This document shows, one piece after another, positions 17,152-26,272 of a stretch of DNA of 64,000 nt (within the stretch, counting starts at the first letter, position 1; each line of letters starts with the position of its first letter). The notes beneath the pieces were generated by a model. That model was not told where the DNA came from. It was given only the letters and a program-made list of their open reading frames with translations, and ran no database searches. A program made the translations under genes and the position numbers. This stretch comes from Mariprofundus sp. GTDB taxonomy: Bacteria; Pseudomonadota; Zetaproteobacteria; Mariprofundales; Mariprofundaceae. Where the stretch lies: the NCBI GenBank assembly GCA_021772835.1, contig JAJFLE010000079.1, forward strand, positions 1 to 64,000. Direction: 5' to 3'.

Positions 17152-20013
17152 TCAGTCGCTTTCGCCGATCAGAATTAATTCGGCAATATTTTCCCGGAAG
17201 TTGGTCCATGAATAACGGGAGACCGGATTTCCGAACGGGTTAAGGATGATCTGGTGCTGGCGCATGCATGAATAATCTTCCTCTCTCGGGAAGAGTGTGC
17301 GGATGGCGTTTTGCAGAGGGTCACTCCAGACAAAACTCTCTTTCAGGCGATAGCCAATCCAGATATAACCATGAGCCAACAGATCCGCAAATAGTGCTTC
17401 TGCATCTTCGGGAAGAGAGCCAGTCACAGCAAGCGTTTGAATATCCATTTCATCGGCATCACCGACATCACCCATCAAATCATCAATGGCATGGCGCAGC
17501 GTGCGTTGAAGTTCGTAGGCTCCCTCGTTTTCTGAGCTGTACATATGATAACTCGTGTGCGCCACATAGGTACCATAAAATGCATCCGGTACAGTAATGT
17601 GAATCTCATGTGGCAGATTAAAACGGTACAGCTCTTCTTGCAAAAGCAGTGCCTGTTCGCGGTTATCAAGCACAGGGAAGATTTCCGGTGTGCCGCCCTG
17701 TTCATTAACGATGGTGACCAGGTGTGACAGCACTGTTGCAATGCTGGCATAGGCATGTGCTTTTAAATGCGGGGCACGCGAAAGGAGAATTTTATCGGCA
17801 TCTTTCACATAGGGACGAAGGAAATTCATGTCGGCAAAATCCCAGCGAACCATATCCACCTGAATGCGTGCAGTGGCACCGGGGGAGCTATCAAGGCGAT
17901 TGCGCAGGTAGTCCATCTGCTCAGTGCATTGCTCTTCAGTGAGGTCATCAATTAACGTGACGTGGATGCTTTCAAAATCATCCAGCAAACGCTTGAGCAA
18001 CAGTGGCAGACTTCCGACCCAGCCGGTGACAAGCAGCCGGAGTTGCTTTTTATTTTTAACGCTTGTTAGTCCTGTCGGTAGCGTCGTGGTTTGCTTATGT
18101 GGTATATCATGCAGACGTTTGATGACGAAGAGTGCTTCTGACTGCATTGCATTTGCGCCTATGGCAACACCCAGGAGAGAGGGGATCTTCATGGGTAGTT
18201 TGAAATTGCCCACTTTATACAATGGGTGGGCGCGACCATGCTCATCGGCCAGTGCGACCAAAGTGACACCACGAACCATCAAGCGTGCGGCCAGCGTGTT
18301 CAACGGCATGGAACGGCTGCCATCCGGCAGACTCAGGGTGATTTGATCACCTTCACGTTGCAACAGACCACCCCACTCAGAGACTTGCAAAGAAGAGTCT
18401 TCGGTGCGGTCGGGGATCATCAAACGTTCCATGACCTGATCGAAATCCTTGTAGATAAGAATATTGCGAAACAGGTTGGCGCGCACATCAGCCTGCGACA
18501 GTACAACCGTAGGTTTGTTATAAAAATCGGTTGTATCCCAGCCTACCTGTAGCATATGATGATGAGAATCCAGATGTGGCGTGGCCATGCCCGGTGTTGC
18601 AACATTCACATAGATCTCAGGGTTTACCCTGCGTACAGCAATCAGTGCAAAGGTTGCATGAGCCAGATCATCTGCACCGGAGTGTCCATCCGGAATATTG
18701 ATAATTGCCTGTCTGGCATGATTAAGATTGACGCGCTGCAGTGATTTGGTTTCTTCCACCTGGCCCCAGCGGTAAGAGACCCAGCTGTGCTCAATCAATG
18801 TTTCAGGCATTTTCTCGCAGTTGTTCAAAACAACCAGTTTCAGCTTGGAAAAGCTGCGTTCAGAAATGGTTTTCAGCTGTGTGACAATAAATGGTGCGAC
18901 CGTTGACCATCCCAGTATGACCATGTGATTGGTGATATTCAGACGTTCATTGCGCAGCTTGGCCATCAGGCCGGAGACAATATGGGCACCGATACCGATG
19001 AAGAAGGCGAAGATGAATACGCCGATAATAACGGCGATAACAGAAAATACGGCAATGGGTGTCGAATCCGGGAATGCAACGGTATTACCCGGATCAGTGA
19101 ACATGCGAAAAGCAAACCAGATAGGGGCAAACATACCCTGATCCTGCTGATTGATCTGACCATCCTGCGTATAATCGAATGCAGACATGGTGTAATGACC
19201 GATAACACCGCCACCAATGGAGAGTACGGCCAGAAGCAATACAATCAGGTTGATTTCCTGCATGAACTGGCCTTCACGCATCACCTCTTTGAGGTTGCGG
19301 ATAATGACCATCCATGGACGCAGCAGGCGAACCAGGCGCAACATGCGCAGTGCGGCACCATATGGGATAAAGGCAAAAGCAGGAATCATGACGAGGGTGC
19401 CGATGGTATCCACCCACCAGTAGCCCCATTCAGCAATTTTATCCTTTCGTGATTCATAGTTCATGTTGCGCATGATCAGCAATCTAATAGCCAGCTCGAC
19501 AGCGAAGAAAATAATAATGATCCACATCAATGTGTCTTCGGCAAAGAACGAGAGCATAATGATTAATGAAATCAGCATGCCGTAGGTGGGTGAATACATC
19601 GCGCTCTGAAGGTCCAGGTAACGGAACATGCGCAGCGTACGCAGCAGATAGAAGGCTCGAATCAGACGGGCGGCAGCGGCATTTTCGGCATCAATAGGAA
19701 TATCTAATACGGTGATCAGCAGAGAGATAATGCCGATAACGTCCAGCACCAGAAAGAGCACATCAATCTTTTGATTCAGCGAAGAGCGATAGGGGTTGGT
19801 GCGACGTTTGTTCACCATGATGGTCACACGCATGGCGAGTTCGGCAGCAAAGAAGATGAACAGGACTGCGGCCAGTATCTGATTGTGAGTGAACGAGAGC
19901 GCAATCAGCCCCATCATCAGGAAGCCGAAGCGTGGATGCATCAGAATCCACTCCATATGATGATAGAAAAGCGGTCTGTCACTTAACACAGAAATGATGT
20001 CACTCTTTTTCAT
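17152..20013 (-). CDS. CASTOR/POLLUX-like ion channel with two tandem voltage-sensor-like modules
   Basis: A 953-aa membrane channel. Two successive S1-S4-like units are visible. Unit 1 has FFAAELAMR at 54-62 and an arginine helix with R116, R119, R125, R128 and R131. Unit 2 has FFAVELAIR at 169-177 and R223, R226, R229 and R232. Then come S5 (about 253-272), a calcium-loop-like motif at 280-291 (DYTQDGQINQQD), a pore helix with TDPGN at 306-310 in place of TVGYG, and S6 (about 318-345). Two cytoplasmic RCK/TrkA-like Rossmann domains follow (HMVILGWS near 363, LRLLVTGWVGS near 660). The filter resembles CASTOR/POLLUX channels, some of which conduct calcium; the ion here is unknown. It lies 74 bases after motE with no terminator between. 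Confidence 0.82.
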   Translation of the reverse strand: MKKSDIISVLSDRPLFYHHMEWILMHPRFGFLMMGLIALSFTHNQILAAVLFIFFAAELAMRVTIMVNKRRTNPYRSSLNQKIDVLFLVLDVIGIISLLITVLDIPIDAENAAAARLIRAFYLLRTLRMFRYLDLQSAMYSPTYGMLISLIIMLSFFAEDTLMWIIIIFFAVELAIRLLIMRNMNYESRKDKIAEWGYWWVDTIGTLVMIPAFAFIPYGAALRMLRLVRLLRPWMVIIRNLKEVMREGQFMQEINLIVLLLAVLSIGGGVIGHYTMSAFDYTQDGQINQQDQGMFAPIWFAFRMFTDPGNTVAFPDSTPIAVFSVIAVIIGVFIFAFFIGIGAHIVSGLMAKLRNERLNITNHMVILGWSTVAPFIVTQLKTISERSFSKLKLVVLNNCEKMPETLIEHSWVSYRWGQVEETKSLQRVNLNHARQAIINIPDGHSGADDLAHATFALIAVRRVNPEIYVNVATPGMATPHLDSHHHMLQVGWDTTDFYNKPTVVLSQADVRANLFRNILIYKDFDQVMERLMIPDRTEDSSLQVSEWGGLLQREGDQITLSLPDGSRSMPLNTLAARLMVRGVTLVALADEHGRAHPLYKVGNFKLPMKIPSLLGVAIGANAMQSEALFVIKRLHDIPHKQTTTLPTGLTSVKNKKQLRLLVTGWVGSLPLLLKRLLDDFESIHVTLIDDLTEEQCTEQMDYLRNRLDSSPGATARIQVDMVRWDFADMNFLRPYVKDADKILLSRAPHLKAHAYASIATVLSHLVTIVNEQGGTPEIFPVLDNREQALLLQEELYRFNLPHEIHITVPDAFYGTYVAHTSYHMYSSENEGAYELQRTLRHAIDDLMGDVGDADEMDIQTLAVTGSLPEDAEALFADLLAHGYIWIGYRLKESFVWSDPLQNAIRTLFPREEDYSCMRQHQIILNPFGNPVSRYSWTNFRENIAELILIGESD

Positions 20014-20087
20014 GTTGCTGCCTCGTGTGTCTTGAATTCAAGTAATTTTCTTGCGTGATCAGGGTGTCACCGGCTTTTGAATGAAAC

Positions 20088-20765
20088 TCATTTGACGGAA
20101 CTGATCTGGCGGGTAAGTGCCTGACTGATGGCAACGGCTTTTTCAGGTGGCAGGAATGAGAGGATCTTACCCACCTTTTTTTCATCCATAATCAGAAATA
20201 TTTTCACCACAGTGACAAGTTCCATCTTTGCGATCACCGGCGCTGCCCGTTCGGGTTTCATGCCTTCGTAAACAGCGGTTAAACGTTTGATCTTTTTACT
20301 TTTAACTTTGGATTCATCCGATAGTCGTTGCTGAATGCTGGCCTCAAGTTGTTCGAGTTCAGTAATACGTTGTTTGAGCAGATCTTCAGCTTGCTGAATC
20401 TCTTCCTCACGTTGATCGAGCAAGCTCTTGCGTGAATCAAGCTCACCTTTGTACTGCCTTAATTTGGTCAACGTTTCATCTTCGTAATCGAGTGAGCTCG
20501 ATGCAGCTTCACTGCCTGCAGCCACGGCTTCGGGGAAGATATAATTTTCAAGCAAAGACAGGGATTGATCCACTGACAGCTCTGCGGGTTGCAAAAGCTC
20601 AGCTTTAGCCTGTATGGCTGCGGCATCAATGGTTGAGGGCATTGGCCCCATGACGATGGCCTGGCCATGATCAGTATGGGGAATCAAAAAGTGCATGCCA
20701 ACTTTGCCGCCCAGCAACAGGCCGATCATGGCGAAAAGCAGAATGGAGATCTTACGGTATGACAT
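20088..20765 (-). CDS. motE: MotE-like flagellar protein (coiled coil plus MgtE-N-like domain)
   Basis: MotE is a periplasmic or membrane-anchored chaperone that supports stator function in several bacteria. The 225-aa protein has an N-terminal membrane segment (residues 7-24). A long coiled coil (about 95-165, rich in Leu, Glu and Gln) follows, then a C-terminal MgtE-intracellular-like domain (AAPVIAKMELVTVVKIFLIM, then ILSFLPPEKAVAI). It begins two bases after fliJ, within the flagellar operon, which supports the assignment. The name rests on architecture and context. Confidence 0.8.
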   Translation of the reverse strand: MSYRKISILLFAMIGLLLGGKVGMHFLIPHTDHGQAIVMGPMPSTIDAAAIQAKAELLQPAELSVDQSLSLLENYIFPEAVAAGSEAASSSLDYEDETLTKLRQYKGELDSRKSLLDQREEEIQQAEDLLKQRITELEQLEASIQQRLSDESKVKSKKIKRLTAVYEGMKPERAAPVIAKMELVTVVKIFLIMDEKKVGKILSFLPPEKAVAISQALTRQISSVK

Positions 20766-20767
20766 GA

Positions 20768-21208
20768 TTACACTGAAGCCGCTGATTTGCGTGAGGCAAC
20801 GATGTCATCGAGTTGACGCTGCGATTTGATATCGTCCGCCCTTGATTGCTTACGGATCTCTTTCTTATGCAAACCGTCATAGGTGTGATGCGTTCGCTGC
20901 GCTTCAGCCAGACGGCTTAAAATGTTCTCTTTCTGCTCCTCCAGGGAGTTAATGGCGGTAAGGGTAGCAAGTTGAATGTTTTGTTGTTCACGAAACGCAG
21001 TGTCAAAAACCTGAAGCAGCGATGCAGCGTTGCGGTTGCGCATGACCTGGTCACGCTGTTGATTGAGTTGGCGAATTCTCTCCACGGATGACTGCTGTTT
21101 TTGTTCAAAAAGTTGTTTGCGTCCATTGAGCTCAGCAAGCTCCGCTTCTACCTTACTGCGTTCTTGCTCGCTGAGTTGTGTTAATATCCTGGACGTTTCG
21201 AGTTTCAT
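20768..21208 (-). CDS. fliJ: Flagellar export protein FliJ
   Basis: FliJ is the small coiled-coil stalk of the export ATPase complex. The protein (146 aa) is almost wholly alpha-helical and rich in Gln, Glu, Arg and Lys, without hydrophobic segments. The start is the ATG at 21208, with GAGGAG eight bases upstream. It overlaps the 3' end of fliI by 56 bases, the usual position for fliJ. Sequence conservation in this family is low, so the call rests on size, coiled coil and place. Confidence 0.85.
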   Translation of the reverse strand: MKLETSRILTQLSEQERSKVEAELAELNGRKQLFEQKQQSSVERIRQLNQQRDQVMRNRNAASLLQVFDTAFREQQNIQLATLTAINSLEEQKENILSRLAEAQRTHHTYDGLHKKEIRKQSRADDIKSQRQLDDIVASRKSAASV

Positions 21209-22580
21209 GGAAGCTCTCCTCATTACTCATCGTGCTAACCAGTTCTAGCAATCCCTGTGCCGTTTCTGCAAGGCTGCTGGAGGAATGAAGCTCCTGTTGT
21301 AAAAATTTCCGGATTTCAGGCATGGTCGAGATGATTTGATCCAGCTCAGGGTTGGTCCCGCGCTCGTATGCGCCAAGCGAAATCATGTCTTCCATTCGCT
21401 CGTACAATGACAGTTTTTTACGGAATTTGCGCACCGCCTGCATGTGATGAGAAGACAATAACTGGTTGTCCAGTCGACTCACGCTTCTAAGCAGGTTGAT
21501 GGCAGGATAATGTCCCTGTTCAGCCAGTTTTCGATCAAGGATGATATGGCCGTCGAGAATCGACATGGCAGAATCAGCTACCGGATCAGCCTGCAGATCA
21601 TCGCCTTCAACCAGTACGGTATACAATCCACTGATATCTCCGGGTTTGACGCCGGGTCCGGAGCGTTCAAGTAATTCCGCCATAATGGAGAAACACGATG
21701 GTGTGTATCCTTTACTGGCTGGAGGTTCACCAAGCATCAGGCCGATTTCGCGCTGCGACTGGGCGATACGCGTCAGGCTGTCTACCATCAGCAGCACATT
21801 TTTTCCTTCGTCACGGAATGCTTCGGCAATCGTGGTGGCAATATAGGCTGCTCGCACACGCAGAACTGGCGGCATGTCGGATGTGGCCACAATCACCACG
21901 CTGTTTTTCAGCGCCTCCTCCCCGAGTGCCTCATCGAGAAACTCGCGGACTTCCCGGCTTCGCTCGCCGATCAGGGCAATAACATTCACTTCGGCATCAG
22001 AGTTTCGTGCCAGCATGCCCAGAAGTGAACTTTTGCCGATACCTGCACCGGCAAAAAGCCCGAGACGTTGGCCGCGACCCATGGGCAGGCAGGAATCCAT
22101 GACCCGAACGCCCAGCTGCATGGGTTTGTCGATGATATGGCGGTCAAACGGATTCAGTTTTGTTCCCCGTATATTGGTCTCTCTGCCGGTTGCTGGCATA
22201 GGGCGGTTATCCATGGGTTTGCCCAGCGCGTCGAGAACACGCCCAAGCAGATGATCACCGGTACGGATGGTGGGCAGGCTGTAAAGTGGGCGAATCGGGT
22301 CGCCTGGAGCGATACCAGTGGTGCTGCCTACAGGCATTAACAGCGTATAATCACCGCGGAAACCGACGACTTCGGCTTCAATGGCCAGACTTGAGTTGCA
22401 GCTTATTTCGCACACATGGCCAATGCTGGATTTCAGCCCTGTTGCTTCAAGCATTGGCCCCAGAACTTTGTATACCTTGCCGCGAACAGGGAATGGGTTG
22501 TGGTAATGTTGTTGCTCTAACAGGGATTTTCTAAGTGTTTTATCCCACAGGGGCAGTTTAGTCCTGGTCAGATTGCTCAT
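21153..22580 (-). CDS. fliI: Flagellum-specific export ATPase
   Basis: FliI is the hexameric ATPase that energises and prepares substrates for the flagellar type III secretion gate. The 475-aa protein has a Walker A motif (AGAGIGKSSL), Walker B (VLLMVDSLTRIAQ) and the F1-beta-like signature in SRLDNQLLSSHHM. The ATG at 22580 is preferred because the N-terminus then matches relatives; an upstream in-frame ATG at 22607 is possible. Neither has a strong ribosome site, and both overlap the end of fliH, which suggests coupling. Confidence 0.96.
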   Translation of the reverse strand: MSNLTRTKLPLWDKTLRKSLLEQQHYHNPFPVRGKVYKVLGPMLEATGLKSSIGHVCEISCNSSLAIEAEVVGFRGDYTLLMPVGSTTGIAPGDPIRPLYSLPTIRTGDHLLGRVLDALGKPMDNRPMPATGRETNIRGTKLNPFDRHIIDKPMQLGVRVMDSCLPMGRGQRLGLFAGAGIGKSSLLGMLARNSDAEVNVIALIGERSREVREFLDEALGEEALKNSVVIVATSDMPPVLRVRAAYIATTIAEAFRDEGKNVLLMVDSLTRIAQSQREIGLMLGEPPASKGYTPSCFSIMAELLERSGPGVKPGDISGLYTVLVEGDDLQADPVADSAMSILDGHIILDRKLAEQGHYPAINLLRSVSRLDNQLLSSHHMQAVRKFRKKLSLYERMEDMISLGAYERGTNPELDQIISTMPEIRKFLQQELHSSSSLAETAQGLLELVSTMSNEESFHETRNVQDINTTQRARTQ

Positions 22581-23292
22581 CGTTAGGGCGCTCACTGTTT
22601 GTTTCATCGTTGTCAGTTATTTCTTTCAACATGGCCGGACTGAGTTGATCCAGATAGCTGGCAACGGCTGCTATTGGATCAATCAGGATGTCCTGCTGTG
22701 CAGAGACAATGCGGCAGGTGCCGCTTGCTGTCGTGCTATCGGAAGTCAGAATTGCGATTCTATCGCTATCATCGAGAAGGCGTTTGAATGATACGAAGTC
22801 GTCGCTTGAAACAGCGATCTTCAACTCACTTGTATCAGGCAGCTGCGCAGCCGCCTGATACGCAATTTTTAGCAGTTTACTGTGATCTTGTTCAATCACG
22901 TGACCGACAATCTGCTCTGCAATGTGCCGGCCAATGTCCATGGCTGCTTCTGAAAAGGCATGTTGAATCGTCAATAATGAACCTTCTACGCCCTTAAGCG
23001 ACTCTTCAAGTGTTTCCAGAATCTGTTCGGCACGCTTTTTGCCGAGTGCCATACCTGCTTTTTCACCGGCCAGATATGCCTTGTCATAGGCCTCTTTTTC
23101 AACGATTTCAGCGCGACCCTGAACTTCCTGTAACATCTGCTCGAGTTGTTTCATGCGCGTAGCACTGTCTACGGGTCTTGGAGCAGAAGGTTGTTGCTCC
23201 ACGGTCAGGGCTGAAGAAAAAGGGAAGGTGCCCTTATTCTCTTTAGCGATAGTTGGTCCTTGCGGAAAAGAGAGTGGTTTCATGCCTGTCAT
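22558..23292 (-). CDS. fliH: Flagellar assembly protein FliH
   Basis: FliH is the peripheral-stalk regulator that binds FliI and docks it at the C-ring. The protein (244 aa) contains a helical segment with small-residue spacing (YLAGEKAGMALGKKRA, about 90-105), typical of the GxxxG repeats of FliH. A C-terminal domain like the ATPase delta subunit follows. The tail is acidic and polar. It lies between fliG and fliI; its 3' end overlaps the fliI start. Confidence 0.9.
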   Translation of the reverse strand: MTGMKPLSFPQGPTIAKENKGTFPFSSALTVEQQPSAPRPVDSATRMKQLEQMLQEVQGRAEIVEKEAYDKAYLAGEKAGMALGKKRAEQILETLEESLKGVEGSLLTIQHAFSEAAMDIGRHIAEQIVGHVIEQDHSKLLKIAYQAAAQLPDTSELKIAVSSDDFVSFKRLLDDSDRIAILTSDSTTASGTCRIVSAQQDILIDPIAAVASYLDQLSPAMLKEITDNDETNSERPNDEQSDQD

Positions 23293-23304
23293 GATGAGCA
23301 GGGC

Positions 23305-24306
23305 CTATACCATATCATCTGTGGCGCTTAAGGTGATTGCACCTTCATCATCGAGTTTACGAATCACTTTCAGGGTTATCAGTTGCGCTTCATCAACATC
23401 GGAGAGTTTCATGGGCCCCATGACTTCCATATCTTCACGCATGATTTCAGCGGCTCGCTGTGACATATTAGTAAAGAATCGCTCGGCAATCTCTTCGGAG
23501 GCGCCTTTTAGCGATTTCACCAGATCATCGGAAGAGATGTGTTTGAGAATGGTCTGGATGTCACGGTCGGAAAGTTCCTTCAAATCTTCGAATACGAGCA
23601 GCAGACGATCCACCTGAGCAAACAGCTTTTCATCCTTGTCTCTAAGCTGATCAAGAATGGGTCGTGCCACATCCTTTTCGAGGCCTTTAAGGATATCCAC
23701 CACGCTAACCATACCGTCAAAGCTGATGCCGGAATCGCCCTGCATATCCGCAAGTTCTTTCTCCAGTGTCTCTTCGATATCTCTCACCAGTTCGCGAGGC
23801 ACCGATTCGATTTTAGACATGCGCATCACCACAGACAGCTGCATATCCTCTGGCAGCAGTGCAATCACGCGGCTGGCGATGGAGGAGTCGATGTTGCCAA
23901 GAATCAAAGCAATCGTTTGCGGATGTTCATCGGAAATTGATGAAGCGATCATATCAGGTTTCAGGCGGGACAGCTTTTCCCAGATGGTCAGAGTCTTGGG
24001 GGCGGAGAGCTCACTTAGCAGACGATCAGCTCGATCACTTTCGATGGCGTACTTGAACAGGGAAACCACATCCTTATGACCTGAGCGTAGCATAGGATCT
24101 TCGGAGCGATGAAGCTCCAGATATTCTTCGGTGACACTGTTCAGGATATCCGCATCCACCTTGCCCAACTCTGCCATACGGCGACCAAGCCTGCTGAGCA
24201 TTCTGTCATCCATGCCTTGCACCAGTGGTGCCGAGGCTTCCGGGCCAAGGGCGAACAACAGGATTGCGGCCTTATCTTCACCGGTCAGCTGAGCCAGAGC
24301 CTTCAT
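23305..24306 (-). CDS. fliG: Flagellar motor switch protein FliG
   Basis: FliG forms the upper C-ring and interacts with the stator to generate torque. The 333-aa protein has the N-terminal FliF-binding part, the EHPQ motif (DEHPQTIALILGN) in the middle domain, and the C-terminal torque domain (VFEDLKELSDRDIQTIL). The start at 24306 forms an ATGA overlap with the fliF stop, indicating translational coupling between the MS-ring and switch proteins. Confidence 0.97.
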   Translation of the reverse strand: MKALAQLTGEDKAAILLFALGPEASAPLVQGMDDRMLSRLGRRMAELGKVDADILNSVTEEYLELHRSEDPMLRSGHKDVVSLFKYAIESDRADRLLSELSAPKTLTIWEKLSRLKPDMIASSISDEHPQTIALILGNIDSSIASRVIALLPEDMQLSVVMRMSKIESVPRELVRDIEETLEKELADMQGDSGISFDGMVSVVDILKGLEKDVARPILDQLRDKDEKLFAQVDRLLLVFEDLKELSDRDIQTILKHISSDDLVKSLKGASEEIAERFFTNMSQRAAEIMREDMEVMGPMKLSDVDEAQLITLKVIRKLDDEGAITLSATDDMV

Positions 24307-25943
24307 GCAGGATCCACCCATTCACGTAGTACCTTATTGGCGCGATCAGGATCCGATGTCACGTTGTGCCTGACTTGCTCCATATTGGCCAGGCGTGCGT
24401 ATGCTTCATTGGATAGTTGGTGCGAGCCACTTTGCCCCAGTGCATGACCTGTATTTTTCTGGGCTTCAGTTGACTCCTGGATGCGCTGCGCCAATGGGCG
24501 AAGTACAAACCAGCCGAGAAGCAACAGAGCCAAGCCAGCGAGGCTGTAGCGTGCAATCAGCATATAGAATGCCTGATTTTCAGCGGCAGCTAACGCTTCG
24601 CTATCGACAGTGCTGGAAATATCCACCAGTGGCATGCTTTGCACATCAACCGAATCTCCACGGTCTTCATTAAAGCCCATGGCGCGTTCAACAAGCTTCT
24701 GGATGTTGGCCAACTCCTCCTTGCTTTTGGGCGTGAAACTTTGCTCACCATTTTCACTGGTCTGGCTTGCGCCACCTACAATGACTGCCACCGACAGTTT
24801 GTTAATGCTGCCAAAAGGCACAATGCGGTGTTCGCTGGTGCTGCTTATTTCATAGTTATTCACATCTTCAATACGACTTGCCTGATCCTGTGGCTGGGCT
24901 GGTTGGGCTGGCTGGGTTGCATTGGCGGTAGCCTGGTTGGCACCGGGTGTGTTGGAGGCAAGGCCTGGTACACCGAGGGCGACATTGGTGTTGGAGCTGC
25001 GTTTTTCTTCAATGGATTTGCGGCTGCGCAGAACCTGTTCGTCCGGGTTATAGCGGGTGTTTTTCTGGTCGATAAATTCGCGGTTAATATCTGCTGATGC
25101 ACGAACCACGGCCTGGCCTTCACCGACAATCTGTTCGAGCATGCCGGTCAAACGCTCTTCAAGACGTTGCTCCATGCGGCTCTGGTATTCCTGAATTGTT
25201 TGTCCTTCAGACATCGGGGCTGCTTTGTCATTGCTGGAGAGCAGCGTTCCTGCAGCATCGACCACGGTGACATCGCTCTGGTCCATTTGCGCTACACTGG
25301 CAGCCACCAGATTCTGAATGGCAATGACGGATTTCTTCGGCAGGCGCTGACCACCTGAAATTTGCAGCATCACAGAAGCCGTGGCTTTGCGGTCACGCTC
25401 TGCAAATGCTGATTCTTTTGGTAGCACCAGATGTACACGAGCCGCACTGATTTGTGGCATGACTTCAATCGTGCGTGCAAGTTCACCTTGTAGCGCACGT
25501 TGCAGGTTAATTTTTCTGGTGAAGTCACTCAGGCCGAATTCATTGCTCTGGTCGAAAATTTCAAAGCCGGTCGAGCCACTTGGTGTGACACCCTGGCCAG
25601 CCAGTTTCAGGCGAACCTGATATACCTGATCTTCAGGCACCATAATGGTGCCTCCGCCTTCTAGGCGGTAGGGGATGTGTTCCTTCTGAAGCATTTCAAC
25701 AACGCTGGCGGCATCTTTTTCGGCCATGCCAGCATAAACCGAGCGATACGGTTTTTCTGAAGACCAGAGCACGAGGCTGATGAAACCGGTGAGCATAAGG
25801 CAGGCAGCAGCAAACAGGAGTATTCTCCGGTACTTGGCCAGTACCAGCGGCACCTGAATCGTTGCCCCTTCTGTTGCACCTGAGGCATGGGCTTCGATGG
25901 TATTCGGGTTCATCGGGTTGTGTGGCGTTAATGAGTCAGCCAT
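24303..25943 (-). CDS. fliF: Flagellar MS-ring protein FliF
   Basis: FliF builds the membrane ring on which the motor and export gate assemble. The 546-aa protein has a membrane segment near residues 37-58, the ring-building motifs typical of YscJ/FliF (PYRLEGGGTIMVPEDQVYQVR, then VHLVLPKESAF) and a second membrane segment near 465-485. A C-terminal tail binds FliG. A Gln/Pro/Ala-rich stretch near 345-360 is an unstructured periplasmic loop. Confidence 0.97.
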   Translation of the reverse strand: MADSLTPHNPMNPNTIEAHASGATEGATIQVPLVLAKYRRILLFAAACLMLTGFISLVLWSSEKPYRSVYAGMAEKDAASVVEMLQKEHIPYRLEGGGTIMVPEDQVYQVRLKLAGQGVTPSGSTGFEIFDQSNEFGLSDFTRKINLQRALQGELARTIEVMPQISAARVHLVLPKESAFAERDRKATASVMLQISGGQRLPKKSVIAIQNLVAASVAQMDQSDVTVVDAAGTLLSSNDKAAPMSEGQTIQEYQSRMEQRLEERLTGMLEQIVGEGQAVVRASADINREFIDQKNTRYNPDEQVLRSRKSIEEKRSSNTNVALGVPGLASNTPGANQATANATQPAQPAQPQDQASRIEDVNNYEISSTSEHRIVPFGSINKLSVAVIVGGASQTSENGEQSFTPKSKEELANIQKLVERAMGFNEDRGDSVDVQSMPLVDISSTVDSEALAAAENQAFYMLIARYSLAGLALLLLGWFVLRPLAQRIQESTEAQKNTGHALGQSGSHQLSNEAYARLANMEQVRHNVTSDPDRANKVLREWVDPA

Positions 25944-25954
25944 GATTTATTCCT

Positions 25955-26263
25955 CTATACCTGCATCCGAATGACTTCGCGGTATGCATCAACAAGCTTG
26001 TTACGTACGCCAAGCATCATTTCAAATGACAGGCTGGCTTTCTGTATCGCCAGCAGGGTTTCTGATGTGTTTACGCTTTCACCGGCGGCAAGTGCGACAC
26101 CTGCTGACGCGGCGGCTTTCTGATCATGGTTAACCTGTTCAGTATAAGCTTTCAACATGGATGCAAAATTCTCAGCGCCGTTTGTTGAAGCTTTTGCCTC
26201 ATCAACAGGCATGCTGTTGGTGGAATCAAGACCTGATGCAGGCTGGTATCCCTGAATATTCAT
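25955..26263 (-). CDS. fliE: Flagellar hook-basal body protein FliE
   Basis: FliE links the MS ring to the rod and is exported early. The protein (102 aa) ends with the conserved FliE segment (SFEMMLGVRNKLVDAYREVI), which also carries the family's C-terminal MQV-type end. The N-terminal half is variable, as usual. It is spaced 10-11 bases from both neighbours in the operon. Confidence 0.95.
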   Translation of the reverse strand: MNIQGYQPASGLDSTNSMPVDEAKASTNGAENFASMLKAYTEQVNHDQKAAASAGVALAAGESVNTSETLLAIQKASLSFEMMLGVRNKLVDAYREVIRMQV

Positions 26264-26272
26264 GGTGATCTC

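Noticed and set aside
18925-19452. 175-codon plus-strand frame inside the channel gene
   Set aside because: Antisense to conserved membrane helices; no domain and no start signal.
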